64,000 bases of DNA from Pseudoflavonifractor sp. AF19-9AC (GTDB lineage: Bacteria > Bacillota > Clostridia > Oscillospirales > Oscillospiraceae). The notes below the pieces were generated by a model. The model did not search any database. It was given only the letters and a program-made list of their open reading frames with translations, and had not been told where the DNA came from. The stretch spans positions 359,263-423,262 of the forward strand of contig NZ_QUGI01000002.1 of assembly GCF_003478995.1 (NCBI RefSeq). Reading direction: 5' to 3'. A program made the position numbers and the translations under genes. The stretch's first letter is position 1, and every line of letters begins with the position of its first letter. Shown here one piece after another: positions 16,660 to 23,880 of the stretch.

Positions 16660-17535
16660 ATGAGCAAACACATTGTCATTGTAGGACTGGGCCTTATTGG
16701 AGGCTCCATGGCCCGGGCGCTGGAGGGCTTTCCCGGCTACGACCGCATCGGCGTGGACGTAAGCGAGCCCACCCTGCGCTACGCCCTGGAAAACGGAGTG
16801 GTGGACCAGGTGGAGCAGGACCCGGTGCGGGCCCTGACGGAGGGCGACCTGGTCTTTCTGTGCATGCACCCCCGGGGTATCGTGTCCTTCCTGAAGGAGC
16901 ACCGGGACCACTTCAAGCCCGGGGCCATGGTCACCGACGTGTGCGGCATCAAGGGGGCCATCCTGGAGGCAGCCCGAGTGCTGCCCGACACGGTGTCCTT
17001 TGTGGGCGGGCACCCCATGGCGGGTCTGGAGACCTCGGGCATCCAGCACTCCCTGCCCAACATGTTCCACAGGGCCCACTACATTCTCACTCCCAACGAC
17101 CAGTCCAGCCCGGAACACATCGCCCTCATGGAGCAGGTGGCCCGGCACGTGGGCTGTGCCGACGTGGTAAAGACCACCCCGGAGCAGCACGATGCCATCA
17201 TCGCCTACACCAGCCAGATGATGCACATCATCGCCGTGGCGGTGTGTGACGACGAGAACCTCTTCCAGTACCAGGGCTTTGAGGGGGACTCCTTCCGGGG
17301 CTGCACCCGGGTGGCGGCGCTGGACGTGCCGCTGTGGACCCAGCTCTTCTCCATGAACCGCCCGGCCTTGTGCGCCGCTCTGGAGCATCTGGAGGACCAC
17401 CTGCGCCAGTACCGCCAGGCCATCGAGGCGGGGGACTGTGACACCCTTTCGGAAAAGCTGGCCTACTCCGCCGCCCGCAAGCGGAAGATGAACCGTCTGG
17501 AGCGGGAGAGCGGCGCGGTGGGCCGCAACGGATAA
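16660..17535 (+). CDS. tyrA: Prephenate dehydrogenase
   Basis: A 291-residue NAD-dependent TyrA that oxidatively decarboxylates prephenate to 4-hydroxyphenylpyruvate for tyrosine synthesis. The Rossmann motif GLGLIGGS (residues 8-15) and the GGHPMAG substrate-binding segment are present, and length fits the monofunctional enzyme without mutase or ACT domain. ATG 16660 follows GGGAGG at 7-8 nt. It stands alone; its terminator hairpin (17544-17570) is shared with the first small-RNA unit on the other strand. Confidence 0.88.
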   Translation: MSKHIVIVGLGLIGGSMARALEGFPGYDRIGVDVSEPTLRYALENGVVDQVEQDPVRALTEGDLVFLCMHPRGIVSFLKEHRDHFKPGAMVTDVCGIKGAILEAARVLPDTVSFVGGHPMAGLETSGIQHSLPNMFHRAHYILTPNDQSSPEHIALMEQVARHVGCADVVKTTPEQHDAIIAYTSQMMHIIAVAVCDDENLFQYQGFEGDSFRGCTRVAALDVPLWTQLFSMNRPALCAALEHLEDHLRQYRQAIEAGDCDTLSEKLAYSAARKRKMNRLERESGAVGRNG

Positions 17536-17633
17536 AACAGCAAGGGGCCCCGGCATCTGGCCGGGGCCCCTTTGCTTGTGTGTGTTGTAAAGGAGAGGGA
17601 GAAATGGGAGATACAATTCTGTTTTCTGGCTAC
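17534..17633 (-). ncRNA. Predicted sRNA 1 of the tandem anti-SD array
   Basis: Predicted from structure, not homology. From a start about 7 nt after the -10 box at 17640-17645, the minus-strand transcript carries the conserved 27-nt CU-rich tract (17587-17613, containing CUCCC twice and CUCUCCUUUAC), an ACAACACACACA linker and the hairpin GGGGCCCCGGC-CAGAU-GCCGGGGCCCC (17544-17570) followed by UUGCUGUUUU. About 100 nt. The CU tract is complementary to Shine-Dalgarno sequences of AAAGGAG type, which suggests translational repression in trans. The hairpin doubles as the tyrA terminator. Confidence 0.7.
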
Positions 17634-17639
17634 GGTGTT

Positions 17640-17693
17640 ATCATACCGGAGAAACATGGCGGAATCGTGTCTTTGTCGTGAACATTTTGTGAA
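17640..17693 (-). promoter_or_regulatory. OmpR/PhoP-type box array and -10 of sRNA 1
   Basis: On the minus strand, four hexamers at 11-bp steps: TTCACA (17688-17693), TTCACG (17677-17682), GACACG (17666-17671), GCCATG (17655-17660), then 9 nt and TATGAT (17640-17645). No good -35 exists, as expected of an activator-dependent promoter. Confidence 0.68.
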
Positions 17694-17712
17694 TTTCCCG
17701 CCCATTTTCCCA

Positions 17713-17804
17713 CAAAAAGCCCCGGTCTGTGACCGGGGCTCTCTGCTGTGTGTGTTGTAAAGGAGAGGGAGAAATGGGAGATATTGTTCTTGTCTTCCGG
17801 GTAC
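17713..17804 (-). ncRNA. Predicted sRNA 2 of the tandem anti-SD array
   Basis: Same plan as sRNA 1: 27-nt CU tract at 17757-17783, CA-rich linker, then the hairpin AGCCCCGGTC-ACA-GACCGGGGCU (17718-17740) followed directly by UUUUU, the clearest intrinsic terminator of the four. About 92 nt. On the opposite strand this unit has a one-base shift that breaks the 25-codon reading frame seen in units 1 and 3, whereas promoter, CU tract and terminator are intact; this favours the minus-strand RNA interpretation. Confidence 0.75.
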
Positions 17805-17810
17805 ACTGTG

Positions 17811-17864
17811 ATCATACCGGAGAAACATGGCAAAATCATGTCTTCTTCTTGAACGTTTTGTGAA
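17811..17864 (-). promoter_or_regulatory. OmpR/PhoP-type box array and -10 of sRNA 2
   Basis: Minus strand: TTCACA (17859-17864), TTCAAG (17848-17853), GACATG (17837-17842), GCCATG (17826-17831), 9-nt spacer, TATGAT (17811-17816). Spacing is identical to unit 1. Confidence 0.7.
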
Positions 17865-17921
17865 CTTTCCGCCCGTAACCTCAAATGGCCCGCGTGAGGC
17901 ACCAGCCGGCAGGAAGTCGGA

Positions 17922-18021
17922 GCAGACAGAGAGCCCCGGCCGCGGGCCGGGGCTCTTCTGCTGTGTGTGTTGTTGTAAAGGAGAGGGAGAAATGGGAGAT
18001 ATTGTTCTAACTTCTGGTTAC
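17922..18021 (-). ncRNA. Predicted sRNA 3 of the tandem anti-SD array
   Basis: CU tract 17975-18001 identical in sequence to units 1 and 2, a linker with one extra ACA, and the perfect 11-bp hairpin GAGCCCCGGCC-CGC-GGCCGGGGCUC (17931-17955). The downstream U-run is weak (UCUGUCU), so termination may be less efficient. About 100 nt. The 5' part before the CU tract differs from the siblings, which could give each RNA its own targets. Confidence 0.7.
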
Positions 18022-18027
18022 AATGCT

Positions 18028-18081
18028 ATGATACGGAAGAAAAATGGCAAAATCATGACAACTTCATGAACGTTTTGTGAA
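18028..18081 (-). promoter_or_regulatory. OmpR/PhoP-type box array and -10 of sRNA 3
   Basis: Minus strand: TTCACA (18076-18081), TTCATG (18065-18070), GTCATG (18054-18059), GCCATT (18043-18048), 9-nt spacer, TATCAT (18028-18033). Confidence 0.68.
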
Positions 18082-18150
18082 CTTTCCAGTCTTTCCGCCG
18101 CCGGGGACCAAAAAACGGCGCCGCCTCTCCTGGCGTCCCGCTCCGCCCAC

Positions 18151-18242
18151 AGCAAAGGGCCCCGGCAGCTCCGCCGAGGCCCTTGCCTGTGTGTGTGTAA
18201 AAAGAGAGGGGAAAAAGGAGATATCTTTGAAAGGCTGGGTAC
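18151..18242 (-). ncRNA. Predicted sRNA 4 of the tandem array (diverged copy)
   Basis: The most diverged unit. The CU tract (18197-18223) reads AUCUCCUUUUUCCCCUCUCU plus a U-run, so the anti-SD character is kept although bases changed. The hairpin AAGGGCCUCGGC / GCCGGGGCCCUU (18155-18184) has one mismatch and no U-run behind it. On the plus strand this unit has no ATG where units 1-3 have one. About 92 nt. Confidence 0.58.
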
Positions 18243-18248
18243 AAGTGT

Positions 18249-18302
18249 ATGGTAAAACAGAAAGGTTTCCAATTCATGACCCGGGTGTGAATTTTTTGTT
18301 AA
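18249..18302 (-). promoter_or_regulatory. OmpR/PhoP-type box array and -10 of sRNA 4
   Basis: Minus strand: TTAACA (18297-18302) and TTCACA (18286-18291), two near-perfect PhoP boxes at 11-bp step; then GTCATG (18275-18280), GAAACC (18264-18269), 9-nt spacer and TACCAT (18249-18254). Confidence 0.65.
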
Positions 18303-18343
18303 CATGCAAACTGGTTTCCCGGGCCTCCCCGCCCGCCTTCCCC

Positions 18344-18372
18344 TTGACGTTCCGCCTCCCAAATGGGATAAT
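18344..18372 (+). promoter_or_regulatory. Sigma-A promoter of the CDF transporter gene
   Basis: TTGACG (18344-18349), 17-nt spacer, GATAAT (18367-18372), about 65 nt before the GTG start; divergent from the sRNA 4 promoter 42 bp away. Confidence 0.75.
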
Positions 18373-18436
18373 ATCCCTATGCGTTTTCGGCCGGTTTCCG
18401 GCCGTTGAATTTTTTGAAAACCGAGGTGCATTCCTT

Positions 18437-19618
18437 GTGATTCATCTGCTGATTCGTGCCTGTCTGAAGGACGGCGATCCCAACTCCCCGGCGGTGCGCC
18501 GCCGGTGCGGCACTGTGGCCGGAGGCGTGGGCATTGGGCTCAACGCCCTGCTGTTTCTGGGCAAGGTGATTGCCGGCCTGGCCACCGCCTCGGTGGCTAT
18601 GATCGCGGACGGCGTCAACAACCTGTCCGACGCCGCCTCGTCGGTGGTCACCCTCATCGGTTTCCGACTGGCGGGGCAGGAGGCCGACGCCGAGCATCCC
18701 TTCGGCCACGGCCGCATGGAGTACGTCACCGGCCTCATTGTGGCCCTGGCCATCCTCCTCATGGGCGTGGAGGTGGGCAAGTCGGCGGTGGACGCCCTGC
18801 TCCATCCCCAGCCCGTCCAAGCCAGTGCCCTGTCCCTGGCCATTCTGGCGGCAGCCATCGCCGTCAAGCTGTGGATGTTCTTCTTCAACCGTGCCCTGGG
18901 GCGGGCCATCGGCTCCCAGGCCATGGAGGCCACCGCCGCCGACTCTCTGTCCGACGTGGCCTCCACCTCGGTAGTGCTGCTGTCCGCCCTGCTCAGCGGC
19001 CGGGTGAACTTCCCCATCGACGGTCTCGCTGGTCTGGCGGTGGCCCTGCTCATCTTGAAAACGGGCTGGGAAGCCGCCCGGGAGACGCTGGATCCCCTGC
19101 TGGGCCGGCCCATGGACCCGGAGCTGGCCCAGGACATTGACAAGCTGGTCATGTCCCACAACAACATTCTGGGCATCCACGACCTGGTGTACCACGACTA
19201 CGGCCCCGGCCGGGCTATGATGTCCTTCCACGCGGAAGTGCCCGCCGACGGGGATTTTCTGGCCATTCACGACCTCATCGACCACATCGAGCGGGAGCTG
19301 AAGACCAAGCACCACATTGAAACGGTCATTCACATGGACCCGGTAGTGTGTGACGAGCGCACCTCCCAGCTGCGGGAGCAGGTGGCCGCCCTGGCCCGGG
19401 AGATCGACCCGGTCCTCACCATCCACGACTTCCGCATTACGCCCGGCCCGGAGCACACCAACCTGATTTTCGACGTGCTGGTGCCCCACGGCTTCCGCCT
19501 CACCGACAGCCAGGTGCGCACCGAGCTGAGCGGGCGGATCAAGGCACTGTCGGAGCGGTATTTCCCGGTCATCCAGGTGGACCGCTCCTATGTAGACCTG
19601 CGCACCGGTGTCAAATAA
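18437..19618 (+). CDS. Cation diffusion facilitator family metal exporter
   Basis: About 393 residues from GTG 18437, which has GAGGTG 8 nt upstream; the long in-frame extension runs back through the promoter and is not coding. Membrane helices of the CDF fold carry DGVNNLSD and the HPFGHGRMEY loop, and the second metal-site helix has ATAADSLSDVAST. The cytoplasmic domain (HDLIDHIERELKTKHHIET) is followed by an extra C-terminal segment of about 90 residues. Members export Zn, Mn, Fe or Co in exchange for protons; the metal cannot be told from sequence alone. Confidence 0.87.
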   Translation: MIHLLIRACLKDGDPNSPAVRRRCGTVAGGVGIGLNALLFLGKVIAGLATASVAMIADGVNNLSDAASSVVTLIGFRLAGQEADAEHPFGHGRMEYVTGLIVALAILLMGVEVGKSAVDALLHPQPVQASALSLAILAAAIAVKLWMFFFNRALGRAIGSQAMEATAADSLSDVASTSVVLLSALLSGRVNFPIDGLAGLAVALLILKTGWEAARETLDPLLGRPMDPELAQDIDKLVMSHNNILGIHDLVYHDYGPGRAMMSFHAEVPADGDFLAIHDLIDHIERELKTKHHIETVIHMDPVVCDERTSQLREQVAALAREIDPVLTIHDFRITPGPEHTNLIFDVLVPHGFRLTDSQVRTELSGRIKALSERYFPVIQVDRSYVDLRTGVK

Positions 19619-19634
19619 GGGACCGGGGCGGTAA

Positions 19635-19676
19635 TTTACAAAAAATTCACCCAAGAAGCCAGTTTGGCGCTATAAT
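19635..19676 (+). promoter_or_regulatory. Promoter of the two-component operon with PhoP-type boxes
   Basis: TTTACA (19635-19640), AAAAA, TTCACC (19646-19651), CAAGA, AGCCAG (19657-19662), then 8 nt and a perfect TATAAT (19671-19676). The 11-bp step and orientation match the sRNA promoters, suggesting autoregulation by the response regulator. Confidence 0.7.
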
Positions 19677-19712
19677 AGTTCTAAGGAATCCATACAGAAA
19701 CGGGGGATTGCT

Positions 19713-20405
19713 ATGCCCAAAAAGGTATTGATTGTGGAAGACGACGGAAACATCGCGGAGCTGCTCCACCTCTATCTGGAGAAGGAGGGCTTTGAGACCA
19801 AGGTGGCCAAGGACGGCGGCAAGGGCGTGGAGTATTTCCGCTCCTTCCAGCCGGACCTGGTGCTGCTGGATATCATGCTGCCGGTGATGGACGGCTGGAC
19901 GGTCCTGAAAAAGATCCGGGAAAACGACAAGACGCCCGTCATCATGCTCACCGCCAAGGGGGAGACCGAGGACAAGGTCACCGGCCTGGAGGGCGGCGCG
20001 GACGACTACATCGTCAAGCCCTTTGAAATGAAGGAGGTCCTGGCCCGGATCCATGCCGTGATGCGCCGCACCGGAGTGGAGGAGGAGCAGGGGGAGAAGA
20101 AGCTGTCCTTTGACAAGCTGGTCATCAACCTGGACTCCTACGAGCTGCTGGTGGACGGTCAGCGGGTGGACACGCCCCCCAAGGAGCTGGAGCTTCTCTA
20201 CCACCTGGCCTCGGCCCCCAACCGGGTGTTTACCCGCAACCAGCTGCTGGACGAGGTGTGGGGCTTTGATTACTTCGGCGACAGCCGCACGGTGGACGTG
20301 CACATCAAGCGCCTGCGGGAAAAGCTGGAGGGCGTCAGCGACCAGTGGCGTCTGAAGACTGTCTGGGGCGTGGGCTATAAATTTGAAGTAGGCACCGCCG
20401 GCTGA
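19713..20405 (+). CDS. OmpR/PhoB-family response regulator
   Basis: 230 residues: a receiver domain with the acidic pocket EDD, phospho-acceptor D53 in LLDIMLP and K in IVKPF, then a winged-helix output domain (about 128-225) ending TVWGVGYKFE. It pairs with the kinase at 20670. Its promoter has TTTACA-N5-TTCACC boxes, the PhoP-type pattern; WalR uses a similar hexamer read on the other strand. The HtrA-like protease downstream recalls WalRK and CssRS operons. I therefore leave the symbol open. The last 23 codons are duplicated downstream (see 20406-20619). Confidence 0.88.
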   Translation: MPKKVLIVEDDGNIAELLHLYLEKEGFETKVAKDGGKGVEYFRSFQPDLVLLDIMLPVMDGWTVLKKIRENDKTPVIMLTAKGETEDKVTGLEGGADDYIVKPFEMKEVLARIHAVMRRTGVEEEQGEKKLSFDKLVINLDSYELLVDGQRVDTPPKELELLYHLASAPNRVFTRNQLLDEVWGFDYFGDSRTVDVHIKRLREKLEGVSDQWRLKTVWGVGYKFEVGTAG

Positions 20406-20619
20406 CCTTCCCTGTCGCTGACGCCCTCCCATTCCCCGTTATCCCGGCGCGCGGCCCAGCGAAGCGGGCGCGGGCCGGAGAGGAGCCGCAGCAGAATGAG
20501 CGACCGTTCGCCTTTGGCGGACGGGAGGGATATGGCGCTTGCGGCGACGAAGCGATCAGTGGCGTCTGAAGACCGTCTGGGGCGTGGGCTATAAATTTGA
20601 AGTGGGCACTGCCGGCTGA
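20406..20619 (+). repeat. Gene-tail duplication with a hairpin element after the response regulator
   Basis: The last 23 codons of the regulator (20337-20405) recur at 20551-20619, 214 bp on. The two copies differ at four bases, all synonymous, and the second copy runs into the kinase leader, so it looks like the original gene end. Between them is about 145 bp of palindromic GC-rich DNA including a 75-bp dispersed repeat (20477-20550) that also occurs, inverted, at 45161-45236 and 48664-48739. No coding function is seen in the insert. Confidence 0.82.
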
Positions 20620-20669
20620 TCTCACTCCGCCCAATCCACCTCCTGAAGGAAAATCGAGGTGAATGAACC

Positions 20670-22106
20670 ATGAAATCTCTTTATAAGCGGCAGCTTGCCA
20701 TGATGGTGGGCGTGATGGTCCTGTCCTTCACCCTGCTGTCCACTGCGTTCATGCTGCTGTCCTACCGCTACATTATCTCGGAGAAACGGGAATCCATGGA
20801 GCGCAACGCAGGCTACATCGCCAACTTTACCGCCTCCAACTACCAGCTGTTTCTCAACGTACGCAACGAGCTCTACCAGAGCTATGTGGCCTCCATCGCG
20901 CTGATCTCCGACTCTTATGTCATCATGGCCAACCCCGACGGCAGTATTATTTACGCCACGGACGGCGTAAACTTCTATGACTACGAAGATACCGTCATTC
21001 CCTCCTCCGTGGTGAACCAGGTGCTGGACAAGGGCTCTTACACCGGGATCACCAGCCTGGACGGCATCTATCCGGAGCGGCGGTATGTAGCCGGTCTGCC
21101 CATCACCTCCACGCTGGGCAACGTGACGGTGGCCCAGGGGCTGGTGCTGGTTTCGGCGGATACCTCCAGCTTGTCGGAGATGTGGGCGGCCACGGCCACC
21201 ATATTCTTCTTCTCCGCGGTGGTGGTACTGCTCATCGCAGTCATTGCCAGTACCATCACCTCCGCCCACCAGGCCCGGCCGCTGAACGAGATGGCCGAGG
21301 CCGCCCGAAAATTTGGGCGGGGTGAGTTTGACGTGCGGGTCACCAGCTACAAGGGGCGGTGCGACGAAATCGGCACTCTGGCGGAGGCCTTCAACTCCAT
21401 GGCCAACTCTCTGCAAAAGGTGGAGACCCAGCGTTCGGAGTTTATCGCCAATGTCTCCCACGAGCTGAAAACACCCATGACCACCATTTCGGGCTTTGCC
21501 GAGGGCATTCTGGACGGCACTATCCCCCCGGAGCGGGAGCGGGAGTTCTTGCAGATCATCGTCTCGGAGACCCGCCGGCTGAGCCGCCTGGTGCGGAAGA
21601 TGCTGGACCTCAGCCGTCTCAACGCTCTGGCCGAAAACTCCATCACCGCCCAGGAGCAGTTTGACCTGACGGAAATCATGTCTCAGGTTCTGATCAGTCT
21701 GGAGACCAAGATCACCCAGCGCAATCTGGACGTGGACGTACAGATGCCCGAGGACAAGCTGATGGTGTGGGGCGACCCCGACTCCATTACCCAGGTATGC
21801 TACAACTTGCTGGACAACGCGGCCAAGTTTGCCGCCCCCGGTACCGCTATCACCGTCCAGATCACCAAGAAGGACGGGAAGGCCTACACCACCGTGAGCA
21901 ACCTGGGAGCCACCATCCCCTCCGACGAGCTGCCCCTGCTTTTCGAGCGCTTCCACAAGGCGGACTACTCCCGTTCCATGGACCGGGACGGCGTGGGCCT
22001 GGGGTTGTATATTGTAAAGACCATTCTGGGCAATCTAAAGGAAAACATCACGGTGACCAGTGAAGATGGTGTCACCAAGTTTACCTTCACCCTCACGCTG
22101 GCCTGA
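20670..22106 (+). CDS. Sensor histidine kinase
   Basis: 478 residues: membrane helix 1 (about 9-31), an extracytoplasmic sensor region (32-167), helix 2 (about 168-190), HAMP (190-243), HisKA with phospho-acceptor H264 in NVSHELKTPM, and the HATPase domain with NLLDNAAKF, DRDGVGLGL and GLYIVK motifs. It should phosphorylate D53 of the regulator encoded upstream. The sensor region resembles PhoR/WalK-type periplasmic folds in size, but its ligand is not evident. The last 21 codons are present three times in tandem (see 22107-22580). Confidence 0.88.
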   Translation: MKSLYKRQLAMMVGVMVLSFTLLSTAFMLLSYRYIISEKRESMERNAGYIANFTASNYQLFLNVRNELYQSYVASIALISDSYVIMANPDGSIIYATDGVNFYDYEDTVIPSSVVNQVLDKGSYTGITSLDGIYPERRYVAGLPITSTLGNVTVAQGLVLVSADTSSLSEMWAATATIFFFSAVVVLLIAVIASTITSAHQARPLNEMAEAARKFGRGEFDVRVTSYKGRCDEIGTLAEAFNSMANSLQKVETQRSEFIANVSHELKTPMTTISGFAEGILDGTIPPEREREFLQIIVSETRRLSRLVRKMLDLSRLNALAENSITAQEQFDLTEIMSQVLISLETKITQRNLDVDVQMPEDKLMVWGDPDSITQVCYNLLDNAAKFAAPGTAITVQITKKDGKAYTTVSNLGATIPSDELPLLFERFHKADYSRSMDRDGVGLGLYIVKTILGNLKENITVTSEDGVTKFTFTLTLA

Positions 22107-22580
22107 GCATGCACACTTTGATGTGATGTTTTCCTTGGGCCCCGCCCTTGGCGGGGCGGCGCTGTGCGCCGTAAATTCCGCGCCATGCGCGGGATTTGCG
22201 CTGGGCGGATTCACTCCGCCCAAGCTTTGAAAAATCCGGGCCCCCGCCGGGAATCTCCCGGCGGGACCAAACATCACGGTGACCAGTGAAGACGGTGTCA
22301 CCAAGTTTACCTTCACCCTCACGCTGGCTTGAGCATGCACACTTTGATGTGATGTTTTCCTTGGGCCCCGCCCTCGGCGGGTCGGCGCTGTGCGCCGTAA
22401 ATTCCGCGCCATGCGCGGGATTTGCGCCGGGCGGATTCCCTCCGCCCAAGCTTTGAAAAATCCGGGCCCCCGCCGGGAATCTCCCGGCGGGACCAAACAT
22501 TACGGTCACCAGTGAGGATGGTGTCACCAAGTTTACTTTCACCCTCACGCTGGCCTGAGCACACGCACTGTGATGTAATT
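22107..22580 (+). repeat. Two 226-bp tandem units carrying the kinase gene tail
   Basis: The kinase tail NITVTSEDGVTKFTFTLTLA plus stop (22044-22106) recurs at 22270-22332 and 22496-22558, exact offset 226 bp. Copy 2 differs at two bases and copy 3 at four, all synonymous. The 160-bp inserts between tails are strings of hairpins (GCCCCGCC/GGCGGGGC, CCGCGCC-AT-GCGCGGG, GGGCGGA/TCCGCCC, CCCGCCGGGA/TCCCGGCGGG). DNA after copy 3 differs and leads into the protease gene, so copy 3 is probably the ancestral gene end. Confidence 0.85.
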
Positions 22581-22620
22581 CCTTACACCCCGCACACTCC
22601 TCACGAAACGAGGTGTCTCT

Positions 22621-23880
22621 TTGGACCATCAAACCGACGATCTCTGGAAGGGCGGCCCCTGGGAACAGCCCTCTCCCGACTTCACACCGCCTCCGGCGGT
22701 CTTTATCCCCCCCGTCTCCCGCTCCCGGCGGCCCAAGCTGGTCACCCGGCGGCGGAGACGGCGCTGGCCTGCCTTTGTAGGGCTGACTTCCCTGATCCTG
22801 GCTATCTGCCTGTCCGTGGTTGTCCTGGGGCAGCTGGACCGTACTCTGCCCTCCTTTACCTCTCCCGGCGGCCCCTCCAGCGGACAGACCCAACAGGAGG
22901 AGCACAGCACCCAGCCCCCCTCCATCGCCCATGCGGAAACGGGCACAGGGGTCACCCTGGAGCTGCAGGAGGCCGGAAGCACGCCCCTGAGCTACCGGGA
23001 AATTTACGAAAAAAATGCCCCCTCCATTGTCTCCATCGAGGCGGTCACCTCCTATGAGTACAGCACCGGAACCGGCGTGGTGCTCACCCAGGACGGCTAT
23101 ATCGTCACCAACGCCCATGTGGTGGCGGGGGCCAACAGCGTGGACGTGGTCTTTTCCGACAACCAGGTCCTGCCCGCCAGCTTGGTGGGCTTTGATGCGG
23201 AGGAGGACCTGGCGGTTCTCAAGGTGGACGCCCAGGGCCTCACCCCGGCGGAGTTTGGGGACTCCTCCCAGCTCCATGTGGGGGACCCGGTGGCCGCCAT
23301 CGGCGACCCTTTGGGCTACCGCTCCACCATCACCGACGGCATCATCTCCTCCCTGGACCGGGAGGTGGATGTGGACGGCGTGACCATGGTCCTCATCCAG
23401 ACCAGCGCCGCCATCAACTTCGGCAACTCCGGCGGTGCCCTCATCAACCAGTATGGCCAGGTGGTGGGCATCACCACCATCAAGATCGTCACTGACGACG
23501 GCTCGGCGGAATCCCTGGGCTTTGCCATTCCCTCCCGCCGAGTGAAATATGTGGTGGACACCCTCATTGACGGCCGGGAGGTGACCACCGGCGCCTTCGG
23601 CTTTTCCGTGTCCATCAAAGCGGTGGAGGGCGGCGGTCTGAAAATTCTCGGCGTGGACCCTGCCAGCGACGCCGCTGCCAAGGGCCTCCAGGAGGGAGAT
23701 ATTATCCTCTCCGCCAACGGCCAGACGGTGACCTCCACCCAGGACCTGTCCCGGCTCAAGCTGTCCAGGGGCCCCGGTGATGTCATCACCCTCACCATCC
23801 GACGTGGGGAAGAGACCTTCACCGTGGACGTGGCCCTGGTGGACGAATCCATTCTTGACCAAGGGGGGCAGGCCGGATGA
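22621..23880 (+). CDS. HtrA/DegP-like membrane-anchored serine protease
   Basis: 419 residues from TTG 22621 (GAGGTG upstream). A proline-rich cytoplasmic start and an arginine cluster precede one membrane helix (about 50-70); the trypsin-like domain outside has H166 (TNAHVV), D196 (EEDLAVL) and S270 (FGNSGGAL), and a PDZ domain covers about 325-410. It degrades or refolds damaged envelope proteins. Its place after a two-component operon parallels htrC behind walRK and HtrA control by CssRS. It overlaps the NUDIX gene by ATGA. Confidence 0.9.
   Translation: MDHQTDDLWKGGPWEQPSPDFTPPPAVFIPPVSRSRRPKLVTRRRRRRWPAFVGLTSLILAICLSVVVLGQLDRTLPSFTSPGGPSSGQTQQEEHSTQPPSIAHAETGTGVTLELQEAGSTPLSYREIYEKNAPSIVSIEAVTSYEYSTGTGVVLTQDGYIVTNAHVVAGANSVDVVFSDNQVLPASLVGFDAEEDLAVLKVDAQGLTPAEFGDSSQLHVGDPVAAIGDPLGYRSTITDGIISSLDREVDVDGVTMVLIQTSAAINFGNSGGALINQYGQVVGITTIKIVTDDGSAESLGFAIPSRRVKYVVDTLIDGREVTTGAFGFSVSIKAVEGGGLKILGVDPASDAAAKGLQEGDIILSANGQTVTSTQDLSRLKLSRGPGDVITLTIRRGEETFTVDVALVDESILDQGGQAG

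Noticed and set aside
17604-18069. A repeated 25-codon plus-strand ORF (MGDIVL..SGY..) with a strong Shine-Dalgarno in the sRNA array
   Set aside because: Intact only in units 1 and 3; unit 2 has a one-base shift and unit 4 has no ATG. The strong ribosome-binding site is simply the complement of the CU-rich anti-SD tract, whereas promoter boxes, -10 and hairpins are preserved on the other strand in all four. It remains a weak alternative.
18077-18436. N-terminal extension of the CDF transporter frame
   Set aside because: It runs through the sRNA 4 promoter and the sigma-A promoter at 18344; the GTG at 18437 has a proper ribosome-binding site and begins where family similarity starts.
20406-20669. 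The second regulator tail and kinase tails as pseudogenes of second regulator or kinase copies
   Set aside because: Only the last 21-23 codons are present and the rest of each gene is absent, so these are tail duplications, not degraded paralogues.
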